From positions 23,723,237 to 23,787,236 of the forward strand of contig OX388307.1 of the NCBI GenBank assembly GCA_947579605.1: DNA of 64,000 nt. The letters run 5' to 3'. The DNA comes from Athripsodes cinereus. Lineage: Eukaryota; Arthropoda; Insecta; Trichoptera; Leptoceridae. This document shows, piece by piece, positions 52,001 through 57,094 of this stretch; positions within the stretch are counted from its first letter, which is position 1; every line of letters begins with the position of its first letter. The position numbers and the translations under genes were made by a program. The notes beneath the pieces are model-generated. The model searched no databases. It had not been told where the DNA came from and saw only the letters and a list, made by a program, of their open reading frames with translations.

Positions 52001-53955
52001 ATACACACACACAGTTTTAATACAATATTACATGTATGTTTTATATTGTTTTAGGAAGCATCAGTTGGAAAATTAATCCATCATATGTCAACAAAAGTTA
52101 TTCCTACTAATCATGAATGGCTAATAATTTTAAATCACATGGTTGAAAGATATTGCCGACAGGAAACAAGAGTTAATATAAGGCTTCATGTGTTGTCAAC
52201 ACTTGAAACCATTGTTCAACAAAATAGGTACAACACATTGATCTTATCTAGGCACATTAAATCATTCTCTAGGTATTACATTAAATGTGTATGTATTTGA
52301 ATTAGAATGTTAGGTGTCAGAATATAATTATCTACTATGGCCGTGGCGACACAAGGGATTCAAGGTCCCTTAGCAATATGTCATATATACATAGGTGTAT
52401 ATACTATACTATACCCTCCTACTGTGTCCCAGGTGGGGTAGGCAGAGAGAAAGTAGCGCCATTTAGATATATCCTTACATGTATCTTTTGCTTCCTCTAC
52501 ATTGTGCCAATTTCTCATACATGCACGTCATTTTCTTTTACTTAACACACAGCTGTCCTTGAGAGTTTGATCCACGTGATCTAGCCATGTAGTTCTTGTA
52601 CGTCCATGCTTCTTTACGCCCCCTCTTTCAGATAAATATAATTATTCTCTCCGTCATCCTTTTATTGTGCATGTGCTCAACATGTACAAGCCATGATAAC
52701 TTATTTATATGCATCATTCTCCATTCTGTCTCGCAGCGTTATACTAACTATTCTTGTGAGTGAATGCGTTTCCTAATGTAGGTATATAATAATTGTGATG
52801 GATAGAAAGCAAACACTTTCTGGATAGGTAGGTAGATGCAATAAGGTGATAGTTTGTACATTGTTAACAATTTGTGTTCCAGATATTGTTATGAGGAAGA
52901 ACTGCTTGATGGAGTTGTCCTTCCAAATTTAATTCATTTGTCAACAGATCCTGATCCTAAAATTAGATGTGCTTCTGGTAAACTTCTTATTGAATTAGCT
53001 CTGCATTGTCATTCTAAAAGGTTTTCTGATATTCTTGAAATTCTAGAGAAGGTAATTATACTCATGCATGTACATATCTATCCACTCATTATATAATATC
53101 GATAGATGCCGGTAAGGTCGCAAAAAAATTGCAGCTTATAATGACTCAGAGGCTATCCATACACTTTCGTAGTCTAATGGTTAGAGCACTTGATTTGTAA
53201 CACAGAGGTGCTCGATTTGATTCCTAGTAGGTGTGGTTGGCTGAACAAAGTCACTACGTAGCAATAAGTGCAGTCACCTGCTCTGAAAGGATTGATATGA
53301 GAGAAGCATTAAAGATAGATGAAATTGGTGAAAATTGCCATCGTCTAAAACACTTGAACCAGCCTAAGCCGATTTGGAAGTGTCGGAACACCTAACACTC
53401 TTCTCTATCTTGCAAGTGACACATATTGCGATTCAACCATGCTGATCGTAACACACATACATATATATGTATGTATGGTGTCAGGTCTTAGCTGATGTCA
53501 GGTTGAATCCTGCACGAAACGCCGAGCAGAAGCCAACGGTCTTTCTCAAGACCAACTTTAAAGTCTTTTTCAAGACTGTATGTAGAGTACCCAATAAAGG
53601 ATAATTACACATACATGTAATATGCTCTGCGAAAAACTTTTAAACATTTCATATAGATATCTCATGTATATATATATGTATATGTATTTACCTACACATG
53701 TGTTTTTGTTTGGTTCAGTTACTCAACAGACAATTTGATCTGTATGTCACAACGGAAGCAATCAGTTTGTCTGTAGACACTGATATATCTGATGTCTCGA
53801 CTGTGGCCAAAGGAATGTACAAAGTGTTCTTGGACAAATTACATAAACGACCATCGCAGCATGCAGTTCGTGTTTACTTGACTGCACTTCATCATTTAGA
53901 ATTGCACTATGAGAAACCCTCTCTATTTGAGAACCATCCTAGTGTGAGATTACAA
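36866..53955 (+). CDS. Tsc2: Tuberin (TSC2/gigas), N-terminal 617 codons in 11 exons; gene truncated by gap
   Basis: Eleven exons with GT-AG borders join in phase into 617 codons that follow animal tuberin in order. Landmarks: ELSKETPVSQRLKAIKELSE, ILQTLTDNGKDIEYIQEE, FHASYLREEV, VLDAFVCYTILP, ALCRTVNVEQYCQTSWK, LGADLGHSALHVMC, LVRGAVFYLNMALWGPQR, PTQVLPSFLM, VVSYEVILAMQSLINKH and QHAVRVYLTALHHLELHY. In animals tuberin pairs with hamartin (TSC1) and, through a C-terminal Rap/RhebGAP domain, turns off Rheb and so TORC1. This part is the TSC1-binding HEAT-like N terminus. The next conserved segment and the GAP domain are absent up to the 200-N gap. Intron 3 is about 10.5 kb and full of transposons. 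Confidence 0.93.
37094..37230 (+). CDS. Tsc2: Tuberin exon 2
   Basis: Acceptor TGTGTTCCAG, donor AGAT|GTAAGA. The split Asp codon is completed by AT. Encodes SGRGTTELNITQDLERELSK and following; ends in phase 0. Confidence 0.9.
37605..37656. repeat. Perfect AT-rich hairpin beside a splice acceptor
   Basis: Arms TATAATAATATTATTCTACA+TT (37605-37626) and their exact complement (37635-37656) flank the 8-nt loop TATATTTT, 22 bp before tuberin exon 3. In the pre-mRNA the stem would enclose the usual branch-point zone. Confidence 0.75.
37679..37933 (+). CDS. Tsc2: Tuberin exon 3
   Basis: Acceptor GTGTTTTTAG, donor GAG|GTAATT, 85 whole codons. Encodes ERLWVATSDLLQKDQPKECR and the strongly conserved LTDNGKDIEYIQEE. 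Confidence 0.93.
38029..39022. mobile_element. TA-flanked non-coding DNA element (994 bp)
   Basis: Inverted ends TCGACCCTCCCTAC(G/A)TATATG continuing into TGCGTAAGT bound the element, with TA at both edges (38027-38028 and 39023-39024). The subterminal motif CGTATATGTGCGTAAGTGC recurs inside at about 38168, 38210 (variant) and 38800, and reversed at the right end. This is the layout of transposase-binding repeats in Tc1-type elements. No coding frame. It lies in tuberin intron 3. Confidence 0.75.
39327..42530 (-). pseudogene. LOA-like ORF2: endonuclease end, RT, RNase H, Cys-rich tail
   Basis: Starts in the endonuclease at LGCDANAHNTMWGS and passes LSDHKIIRF. The linker holds EVPWWNNKL (about 158-166), then the RT with SYRPISLTSFLLKTMEK (about 369), GCPQGGVLSPL (about 496) and YADD (529-532). 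RNase H carries D796 (WYTDGSK), E829, D855 (LSDSQAA) and VPGHIGVEGNERAD. A TGA at 39687-39689 (after GRQERNEL) stops the frame. Beyond it the same frame stays open for about 120 codons (LRQAKELLGGYNFGRAKVC, then CRFCEEEAENPRHLLAEC) to the natural stop at 39327. A Trp to stop change is the simplest explanation. All catalytic motifs are intact. Confidence 0.85.
42562..42963 (-). pseudogene. LOA-like ORF2 start: endonuclease N terminus, frameshifted
   Basis: Encodes LAQVNLHHARGASAAIANMF, then GIVLIQEPWIYKGQIRGL with the catalytic Glu in QEPW, and IVIATAYFDF. The frame ends at EVQSLF-stop. A one-base shift near 42560 restores continuity (KYCSSKNLPLILGCDANAH) with the ORF2 body. With the nonsense codon at 39687 the copy needs two corrections, so it is inactive. 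Confidence 0.8.
42972..43032. repeat. (TA)n microsatellite
   Basis: About 60 bp of TA dinucleotides with one GCT interruption, at the 5' edge of the LOA-like LINE. A run this long is prone to slippage and assembly error. Confidence 0.85.
43170..44447 (-). mobile_element. mariner element, 1278 bp, dead
   Basis: Inverted ends CGAGGGTTAC(T)ATTTAAGT...and GTTTTGAGATA bound the element, with TA on each side (43168-43169 and 44448-44449). Full mariner length. Its transposase frame on the minus strand is broken. Sits in tuberin intron 3. Confidence 0.88.
43290..44273 (-). pseudogene. mariner transposase pseudogene
   Basis: The N-terminal 162 codons are open (43785-44273): MELNREHFRAIIFYDFRRGL, then SRATMFRWFSEFSRGHTSLQ (helix-turn-helix), VTYHEIEVCLNISSTCIHLI, RWIPHSLAIVQKKACVDFRK and the first catalytic Asp in IDDES. 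A TAG replaces the usual Trp right after DES. Farther on, LHHDNVSSHTSARTS carries the second Asp with more stops. The family normally has about 345 residues and a D,D34D triad. Confidence 0.88.
44465..45345 (-). pseudogene. Penelope-like element fragment (minus): terminal repeat and endonuclease end
   Basis: Minus strand, from right to left: 45340-45138 encodes, with stops, HTTYIGQIGRKIEQQYKKHK, NSEIAEHSRDTGKTFGIDN and VELIYNCDKEKKL, the GIY-YIG endonuclease end. Then follows a terminal-repeat segment (45020-44470) with GGGGGTGGGCGGGGGCAGGG-like C/G tracts and, reversed at 44523-44549, CTGATGA...GAAA. The matching plus-strand copy lies at 47585-48215. A LINE tail (45058-45137) interrupts it. 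Confidence 0.68.
45058..45137 (-). mobile_element. LINE 3' tail inserted in the Penelope-like fragment
   Basis: On the minus strand CTGGAAGACATTGCCTCAAG, GCAATATGTACGCC, then CAATAAAGTGTTTATTATTA. Same tail type as 4395-4556 and 62520-62655. Confidence 0.6.
45738..46107. mobile_element. Foldback element with CACCGACA-type sub-repeats (370 bp)
   Basis: Two long inverted arms (about 45750-45855 and 45985-46097) consist of repeated phrases such as ACAATTTGCCGAC, ACAATTCACCGAC and ACATTTCACCGAC. An exact 8-bp duplication ATGAAATC (45730-45737 and 46108-46115; possibly 9 bp with a leading C) flanks it. Non-coding. The superfamily is unresolved (8-9 bp duplications occur in hAT and Merlin). Confidence 0.75.
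46108..46775. other. Intron 3 DNA, nothing recognised
   Basis: AT-rich. A short frame at 46642-46760 (DDKREAIHYLSVEFKSVARE) looks coding-like and could be an exapted or LINE-derived piece. No splice context could be argued. Confidence 0.4.
46776..47532 (-). mobile_element. mariner deletion derivative (757 bp)
   Basis: Inverted ends CGAGGCATGTTTTTTAAGTA / CGAGCCATGTTTTTTAAGTA with TA on both sides (46774-46775 and 47533-47534). A different mariner lineage from 43170-44447. The minus strand has the N-terminal DNA-binding part, the C-terminal catalytic end and no middle. Confidence 0.85.
46880..47379 (-). pseudogene. mariner transposase with internal deletion
   Basis: The first frame (from 47379) gives CEVRAVIRFLGAKGVKPIDI, HREICEVYGQNIMSDGMVRK and WVRAFKDGRTNVHDEERSGR. 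At the G-R-P codons it jumps to the C-terminal part in another frame: ARPHVANRTKDLIKSFKWET, LDHPPYSPDLAPSEYHLFLH and LKKHLGGQRLQDDNEV. The middle catalytic region is missing. The junction lies in GGGCGCCCGTCCACATG (about 47155). Confidence 0.85.
47585..48215 (+). pseudogene. Penelope-like element fragment (plus): GIY-YIG endonuclease and terminal repeat
   Basis: The frame 47647-48012 encodes GVCKIKCRDCDATYTGQSGR, RKKRYKKHEKAIKN, GEHSRDMGHTFEIDSIELIY and LYILELLEI, which is the Penelope GIY-YIG nuclease (the family YTGQSGR and EH...H motifs) and is open. The terminal-repeat segment follows (48010-48215), with a C-rich tract and CTGATGA (48127-48133), a short hairpin (GGAAC/GTTCT) and GAAA (48150-48153). 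The reverse transcriptase is missing. Inverted relative to 44465-45345. Confidence 0.78.
48408..48550 (+). CDS. Tsc2: Tuberin exon 4
   Basis: Acceptor TGATTTTAG, donor TTAA|GTAAGT, 47 codons plus 2 nt. Encodes SFMLQLMPSVTAASPDLIQG, FLALLVNIIKFHASYLREEV. It follows exon 3 in phase 0 after a 10.47-kb intron. Confidence 0.92.
48607..49152 (+). mobile_element. PIF/Harbinger deletion derivative (546 bp)
   Basis: Inverted ends AAGTGCCTTTTCACACGTCC / AAGTGCCTTTTCACACGTCC(G) bound GC-rich subterminal DNA (GCCGGCGCCGGC, CTAGCCGG in both orientations). The edges fit a TA or TWA-type target site, but the exact duplication is ambiguous. Lies 57 bp after tuberin exon 4. Confidence 0.75.
48728..49036 (+). 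pseudogene. Harbinger transposase N-terminal remnant
   Basis: Encodes KIFWVHPINMKREQCGAFFI, DLIKDEEKFFTYFRMSISSF and DQIHNSL, matching the N-terminal signature of PIF/Harbinger nucleases (F-W-V-H-P-x-N ... R-E ... L ... DE-(K/R)F-x-x-Y-F-R-M). The catalytic DDE part is absent, so the element is an internal-deletion derivative. Confidence 0.75.
49340..50225 (+). pseudogene. CR1-like LINE fragment, third subfamily
   Basis: 49357-49960 encodes SSIMAQRRLKLNPTKTEFMW, then ISVLGVLLDEALSMETQVSR, SFVITRLDYCNIIYTGLP, NAAARTIYRENKRCHITPL and LKDLHWLRVPERVEFKLCLT. A frameshift near 49960 leads to SVWNRLPTDLRVNQSTTTFR and LKTLLFGRSHGALEM. The 3' end is GATCATTAAACGGCGCCACA. The palm is just missing. It lies in tuberin intron 4. 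Confidence 0.82.
50280..50805 (-). pseudogene. LINE C-terminal fragment (NREEWRR family), copy 1
   Basis: The minus strand encodes LTKAFVWSILLYGCETWTIS, RLAAFEMWCYIRMLNIHWSE, EEVLTRVGEKRQLLKRICQQ, RANWIGHNIRHPGLLIAIAE and LKRLAENREEWRRKSKLVAD. This is a widespread insect non-LTR C-terminal domain (RTE or Proto2-like). The 3' end is TATAATGAGTTACAATCC on the plus strand. A second copy is at 58725-59545. Confidence 0.8.
50806..51029. other. Tuberin intron 4 remainder
   Basis: AT-rich. CAAGCGCTTTCGTCAAGTTA then GCTTGACATTTTCAAGAG near 50845-50882 resembles the short inverted motif found at Penelope-type element ends, but it is too short to classify. Confidence 0.35.
51030..51204 (+). CDS. Tsc2: Tuberin exon 5
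   Basis: Acceptor TTTTTATTTAG, donor GAAG|GTTTGT. The split Asn codon is completed by C. Encodes LITLECFKVLDAFVCYTILP, then ALCRTVNVEQYCQTSWK. Confidence 0.92.
51296..51490 (+). CDS. Tsc2: Tuberin exon 6
   Basis: Acceptor TTACATTGTAG, donor CTAATG|GTACAC, 65 whole codons. Encodes ILGADLGHSALHVMCVALN, LVRGAVFYLNMALWGPQRVP and PTQVLPSFLM. Confidence 0.92.
51587..51728 (+). CDS. Tsc2: Tuberin exon 7
   Basis: Acceptor TTTCTTGTAG, donor ATAG|GTATGT. Encodes GKQPVVSYEVILAMQSLINK then SWDLIFNIIGTIINQI, matching the VVSYEIVLSI block of tuberin. Confidence 0.92.
51821..51966 (+). CDS. Tsc2: Tuberin exon 8
   Basis: Acceptor GGTATGTACAG, donor CCT|GTAAGT. The split Asp codon is completed by AT. Encodes LHITISSIELLHENGNLNGD then YQLIDICGHSRP. 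Intron 7 is only 92 nt. Confidence 0.9.
52055..52227 (+). CDS. Tsc2: Tuberin exon 9
   Basis: Acceptor TATTGTTTTAG, donor AATAG|GTACAA, ends in phase 2. Encodes EASVGKLIHHMSTKVIPTNH, EWLIILNHMVERYCRQETRV and LHVLSTLETIVQQN. Confidence 0.92.
52404..52770 (-). pseudogene. RTE-like LINE fragment in tuberin intron 9
   Basis: Plus-strand reading shows the reverse complement of the family: ATACTATACCCTCCTACTGT (3' end), CAGGTGGGGTAGGCAGAGAG, GAGTTTGATCCACGTGATCT and TTGTACGTCCATGC, up to CATTCTGTCTCGCAGCG. Heavily degraded. Confidence 0.68.
52883..53051 (+). CDS. Tsc2: Tuberin exon 10
   Basis: Acceptor TTGTGTTCCAG, donor GAGAAG|GTAATT. The split Arg codon is completed by A. Encodes YCYEEELLDGVVLPNLIHLS, then LLIELALHCHSKRFSDILEI. 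Confidence 0.92.
53135..53460 (+). mobile_element. tRNA-derived SINE-like element
   Basis: CGTAGTCTAATGGTTAGAGC fits a tRNA A box, and GATTTGATTCC about 36 bp on resembles a B box, in tRNA-like spacing. A roughly 230-bp unrelated body follows (CTGCTCTGAAAGGATTGATA, CACTTGAACCAGCCTAAGCC, GTGTCGGAACACC). A second piece of the body occurs at about 54175-54300. It lies in tuberin intron 10. Confidence 0.6.
53461..53625 (+). mobile_element. Penelope-like terminal fragment with degenerate hammerhead core
   Basis: CTGATGT (53492-53498), a 4-bp hairpin (CAGG...CCTG), then CGAAACGCC (GAAA at 53516-53519) is followed by CCCAATAAAGGATAATTACA. The tail resembles TCCAATAAAAAGTCACA after the core at 5887-6112. 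The core has T where A is required, so activity is unlikely. Confidence 0.45.
53719..53955 (+). CDS. Tsc2: Tuberin exon 11 (last before the gap)
   Basis: Acceptor TTTGGTTCAG, donor TACAA|GTAAGT, 79 whole codons. Encodes ISDVSTVAKGMYKVFLDKLH, QHAVRVYLTALHHLELHYEK and VRLQ. The next tuberin exon should begin near the AFDFLLLLR block, which is not found before the N run. Confidence 0.9.
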
Positions 53956-54044
53956 GTAAGTACATATTCATACACCTATTTAATTAATGATAATATTGAA
54001 ATACATGTCTATATATGTCCTCTATCATTCCTATTAATATCATT

Positions 54045-54170
54045 ATACAGTGGAACCTCTCATAAAGAGCACCTCTTATAATGAGTAAAAATGTGAAAAA
54101 GTTGCTCCATTAACAAGCGATATTTCGCATAACGAGTTACAGAGAAAGGATGAGTCCCTTTTTCACGACA
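54045..54170. mobile_element. pogo/Tigger-like terminus fragment
   Basis: ACAGTGGAACCTCTCATAAA, GAGCACCTCTTATAATGAG and CGCATAACGAGTTACAGAGA have the CAGTGGAACCTC start and the AACGAGTTA phrase of pogo/Tigger-type inverted ends. Only one end is recognisable. Confidence 0.5.
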
Positions 54171-54390
54171 TTCACTTGTGACCTTGTGAGCCCGGACTTC
54201 CCGATGCTTTACGAAAGTCTATTGGTGCATGTACCATGGGTAAATTGCACTTAAACCGGCCTAAGCTAATTCGTAAGCATCGGGACACCGTTCCTGTTTC
54301 ATACAAATGGGAGTTTGCACAGTCTATTGGTTGTGGGGATGAGGTATCTGTTGAGTAATATTCTTAATATCTTCACTCTCACAGGTCTGT
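54171..54390. other. SINE-body scrap and gap edge
   Basis: CTTAAACCGGCCTAAGCTAA, TTCGTAAGCATCGGGACACC matches the body of the SINE-like repeat at 53345-53395. Just before the N run, TCACTCTCACAG|GTCTGT could be a splice acceptor, but it cannot be judged. Confidence 0.4.
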
Positions 54391-54590
54391 NNNNNNNNNN
54401 NNNNNNNNNNNNNNNNNNNNNNNNNNNNNNNNNNNNNNNNNNNNNNNNNNNNNNNNNNNNNNNNNNNNNNNNNNNNNNNNNNNNNNNNNNNNNNNNNNNN
54501 NNNNNNNNNNNNNNNNNNNNNNNNNNNNNNNNNNNNNNNNNNNNNNNNNNNNNNNNNNNNNNNNNNNNNNNNNNNNNNNNNNNNNNNNNN
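54391..54590. other. Assembly gap (200 N)
   Basis: Exactly 200 N, a conventional placeholder length, so the true distance is unknown. Tuberin coding sequence stops before the gap and does not resume after it in this window. Confidence 0.97.
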
Positions 54591-54599
54591 AATACTAAA

Positions 54600-55035
54600 T
54601 GACTTTATTAAATATTTTTGATTGACTTATAATAATTATCTCATTTACACTTATTATACTTATATTTATTTTCACACAATATACGGCAATTGCCTTTACA
54701 AGTATACAGATAAACTTTATAATGTCACGCAATCATTCAACACATGTACAAAAATATAAAAACAGACAAAACATTCTCCAGTTAAAGTCAAAAAATAAAA
54801 ATGAAAATTTAAATACAAATATAATAAATTCATATGACTATATATTTTTGAATTCTCTATTTACAATGACTCCTTTGAATATTTTTGATTGACATAATAA
54901 TGATTATCTCATCTTACACTTATTTTACCTGTATGACTGTATATTTATAAATCCTCTATTTACAATGACATATTTGAATATTTTTGATTGACTTATAATT
55001 ATTTCACTTACACTTATTTTACCTGTTATACTGTT
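54600..55035. repeat. AT-rich imperfect repeat after the gap
   Basis: TTTTTGATTGACTTATAATA, ATTATCTCATTTACACTTAT recurs from about 54878 and again from 54975, with TATTTACAATGAC between copies. Two to three units of about 97 bp. It could explain why the assembly broke here. Confidence 0.6.
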
Positions 55036-55145
55036 CTTGATATGACAAATTTATTGTGTAGTTTTTTGTTTTTAATATGGTTGTTAACATGTCAAAGGCT
55101 AACGCCGTAAATATATGAAATAAAAAAATACCCAATATTTTGCAG

Positions 55146-55473
55146 GAAACAATGCCAACTGGGGGAATGGTGCATCGGGTGGACCTAGTGGCAGTTCTCA
55201 GCAATGGGTGACTAATAATCAGAGGCCTCCAACCTCCCAAGCTGATGGTAAATATGTCTTCACTTTATATCAACCTTATATACTCATAAATCCATTAACC
55301 TGTTAATTTCATGATTAAACATGAATTCAGCAGTTTTTTTATCAATAATAGGTGTCAATAGAGTGATATCGGAGAATAATTTTGGTACCACACACGACAC
55401 AATACATAGTATACATAATTATAGAAAAGTATATCACAATCCATGTGGTTCGGAAAATAGTGTCTGTGTTTGA
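55146..55473 (+). CDS. Two terminal exons of an unrecognised gene
   Basis: Exon A (55146-55247; acceptor ATATTTTGCAG, donor GATG|GTAAAT) and exon B (55352-55473; acceptor TCAATAATAG) join in phase into a 73-residue C terminus: NNANWGNGASGGPSGSSQQW, VTNNQRPPTSQADGVNRVIS, ENNFGTTHDTIHSIHNYRKV, then a stop. The Gly/Ser/Asn-rich start and matched phases argue for a real coding end. I do not recognise the protein, and it does not resemble the tuberin GAP domain or C terminus. The upstream part is in or beyond the gap. Confidence 0.42.
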
Positions 55474-55508
55474 TGGCGGTTTGAAGAGTTTCCAACCTAA
55501 ACGTAAAG

Positions 55509-55868
55509 ATGGCAACTTACTCAAAGAATGTTGTTGTGGATATTTTGACAACAGATACTCACCAAAATTTCGTCCATTTTGAATACGCAGTTATTTTGAA
55601 TCGTTTGAATGAGTCGATGTAAGTGTTTTTCTATAAATGTAAAAAATGAATATCGAACTGTCATTAAATATTTCTTTAAAATGGCATTAAGCCTACACAA
55701 ATAAAAGATAAGTACGGAGACTTTGCACCATCATTACCACTGAAATTTTGGTCAGCTGGATATAAACATGACCATGCCAGGTTGGGAGGTGAACGTTCAA
55801 GACTTCCAAAAACTGCAACCACTGTCGATGACTTTGCCAGATCTATCAAACTATTGTCAAATTAAAGT
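55509..55868 (+). CDS. Small possible gene, unrecognised, with polyA signal
   Basis: Exon 1 (55509-55618) encodes MATYSKNVVVDILTTDTHQN, FVHFEYAVILNRLNES up to a good donor (AT|GTAAGT). Exon 2 (from 55692, after ATTAAG) encodes PTQIKDKYGDFAPSLPLKFW, SAGYKHDHARLGGERSRLPK, TATTVDDFARSIKLLSN and a stop at 55863-55865. An AATAAA signal follows at 55920-55925. Phase 2 at the donor does not match the only visible acceptor by one base, so either the exon pair is wrong, a base is missing, or the gene is decayed. No family recognised. Confidence 0.38.
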
Positions 55869-55925
55869 GAGAAAGATAACAAAGGTTATGAATATGTCTG
55901 AAGAACATGTTACATATTCAATAAA

Positions 55926-56574
55926 GATTTTTTAATGAGGTAACACGTTTGCTGTTAACAGACCAAAACTGTGTTTGAATAACATTTTCAACGCTCAATT
56001 ATTATTTTTTTCTCCATTCCATGACCTTTCCTATGTTAACTTAGTGTAGTCTGTTGTGAAATTTAGTCTTTAAAATGATTTGCCACAGCCTAAAATTCAG
56101 AATCTTCTGTGGGCTAGTTTCTCTGTTCTTGATCGGTGGAGTGCGAGCCAATTATTTTTCCTCTTTGCATTCTTGTTTCACATTCTGTGAATAGATATGG
56201 AGATAAAAATGAATTTGTATTGTGTCAATTTATGACTTTTAGGCCCAGTATTTCGTTGGTTCGATCAACAGTGTCCTAAGCCAAACCGACAGCTATCATT
56301 GAGCTCGTATTACAATATTGTAGATTAATATTGTCCCGACTAAGCATGTCGCCTTACGCTATATGCTTGACCACATCTGTTTTAACTAACGTCCATTCAT
56401 TCAACAGCAGCGTGTGTATGGTTACGTTTGTATTTTTTTCAGCAATGAATGCAGTACTAGGCCCTAATAATTTTATAGTTTGGTTTATCTCAATACGTTT
56501 CAAGTCTAAAAAATATTCATTCATACCATCATTAGTGATATAGCCAACGGACCTGCTGCATGCAATAAATATGC
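55926..56574. other. Spacer, nothing recognised
   Basis: No ORF or repeat that I can place. Confidence 0.4.
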
Positions 56575-56790
56575 TATACTATACTATACCCTCACGCCGT
56601 GTCCCAGGTGGGGTGTCTCTATCCTTACATACTTCTTTCGCTTCCTCTACATTCATCCAGTTTCTCATACATGCACGCCGATTCCTCTTTACTTAACACG
56701 CGACCGTCCTTGAGAATTTGATCCATGTGGTTAAGCTACGTAGTTCTTGGACGTCCGCGCTTTCTCACACCCTCTTTCAGATTTCAATAA
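56575..56790 (-). pseudogene. RTE-like LINE tail fragment
   Basis: Plus-strand reading: TATACTATACCCTCACGCCG, GTGTCCCAGGTGGGGT (3' end), then CCTTGAGAATTTGATCCATG and TTCTTGGACGTCCGCGCTTT, the complement of the RKRGRPR segment. About 210 bp remain. Confidence 0.65.
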
Positions 56791-57094
56791 ATATGCAAGT
56801 ACCCAATAATCGAATAAGGCATTCAGAGTGGATGGCACATCTCATCGCTGAATTTAAGACACAAAATGTTTGATCAAATTAGATTAAAACACTGTCTTTC
56901 ACTTAAAGCAGTGCTCCGCAACCGGTGTGCCACGGTCAAATACAATGTATATGAAATTTCACAATTTTTCATTATGTATTCATACACAATTGCAAATTAT
57001 TTTTCAAAATATTGTATAGAATAATCATTATACTAAAGAAATTATTATTACTAAATAATTGAAATATCTTTACTAAATAATTATCAATTATATA

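Noticed and set aside
51739..52020. A 93-codon ORF as an independent gene
   Set aside because: It contains tuberin exon 8 with read-through into both flanking introns; splice borders and phase define the real exon.
53150..53225. A tRNA gene
   Set aside because: A- and B-box-like sequences are present, but the cloverleaf cannot be closed and a longer body follows, so a tRNA-derived SINE is the better call.
54315..54602. ORF spanning the N run
   Set aside because: Open only because the N codons are undefined.
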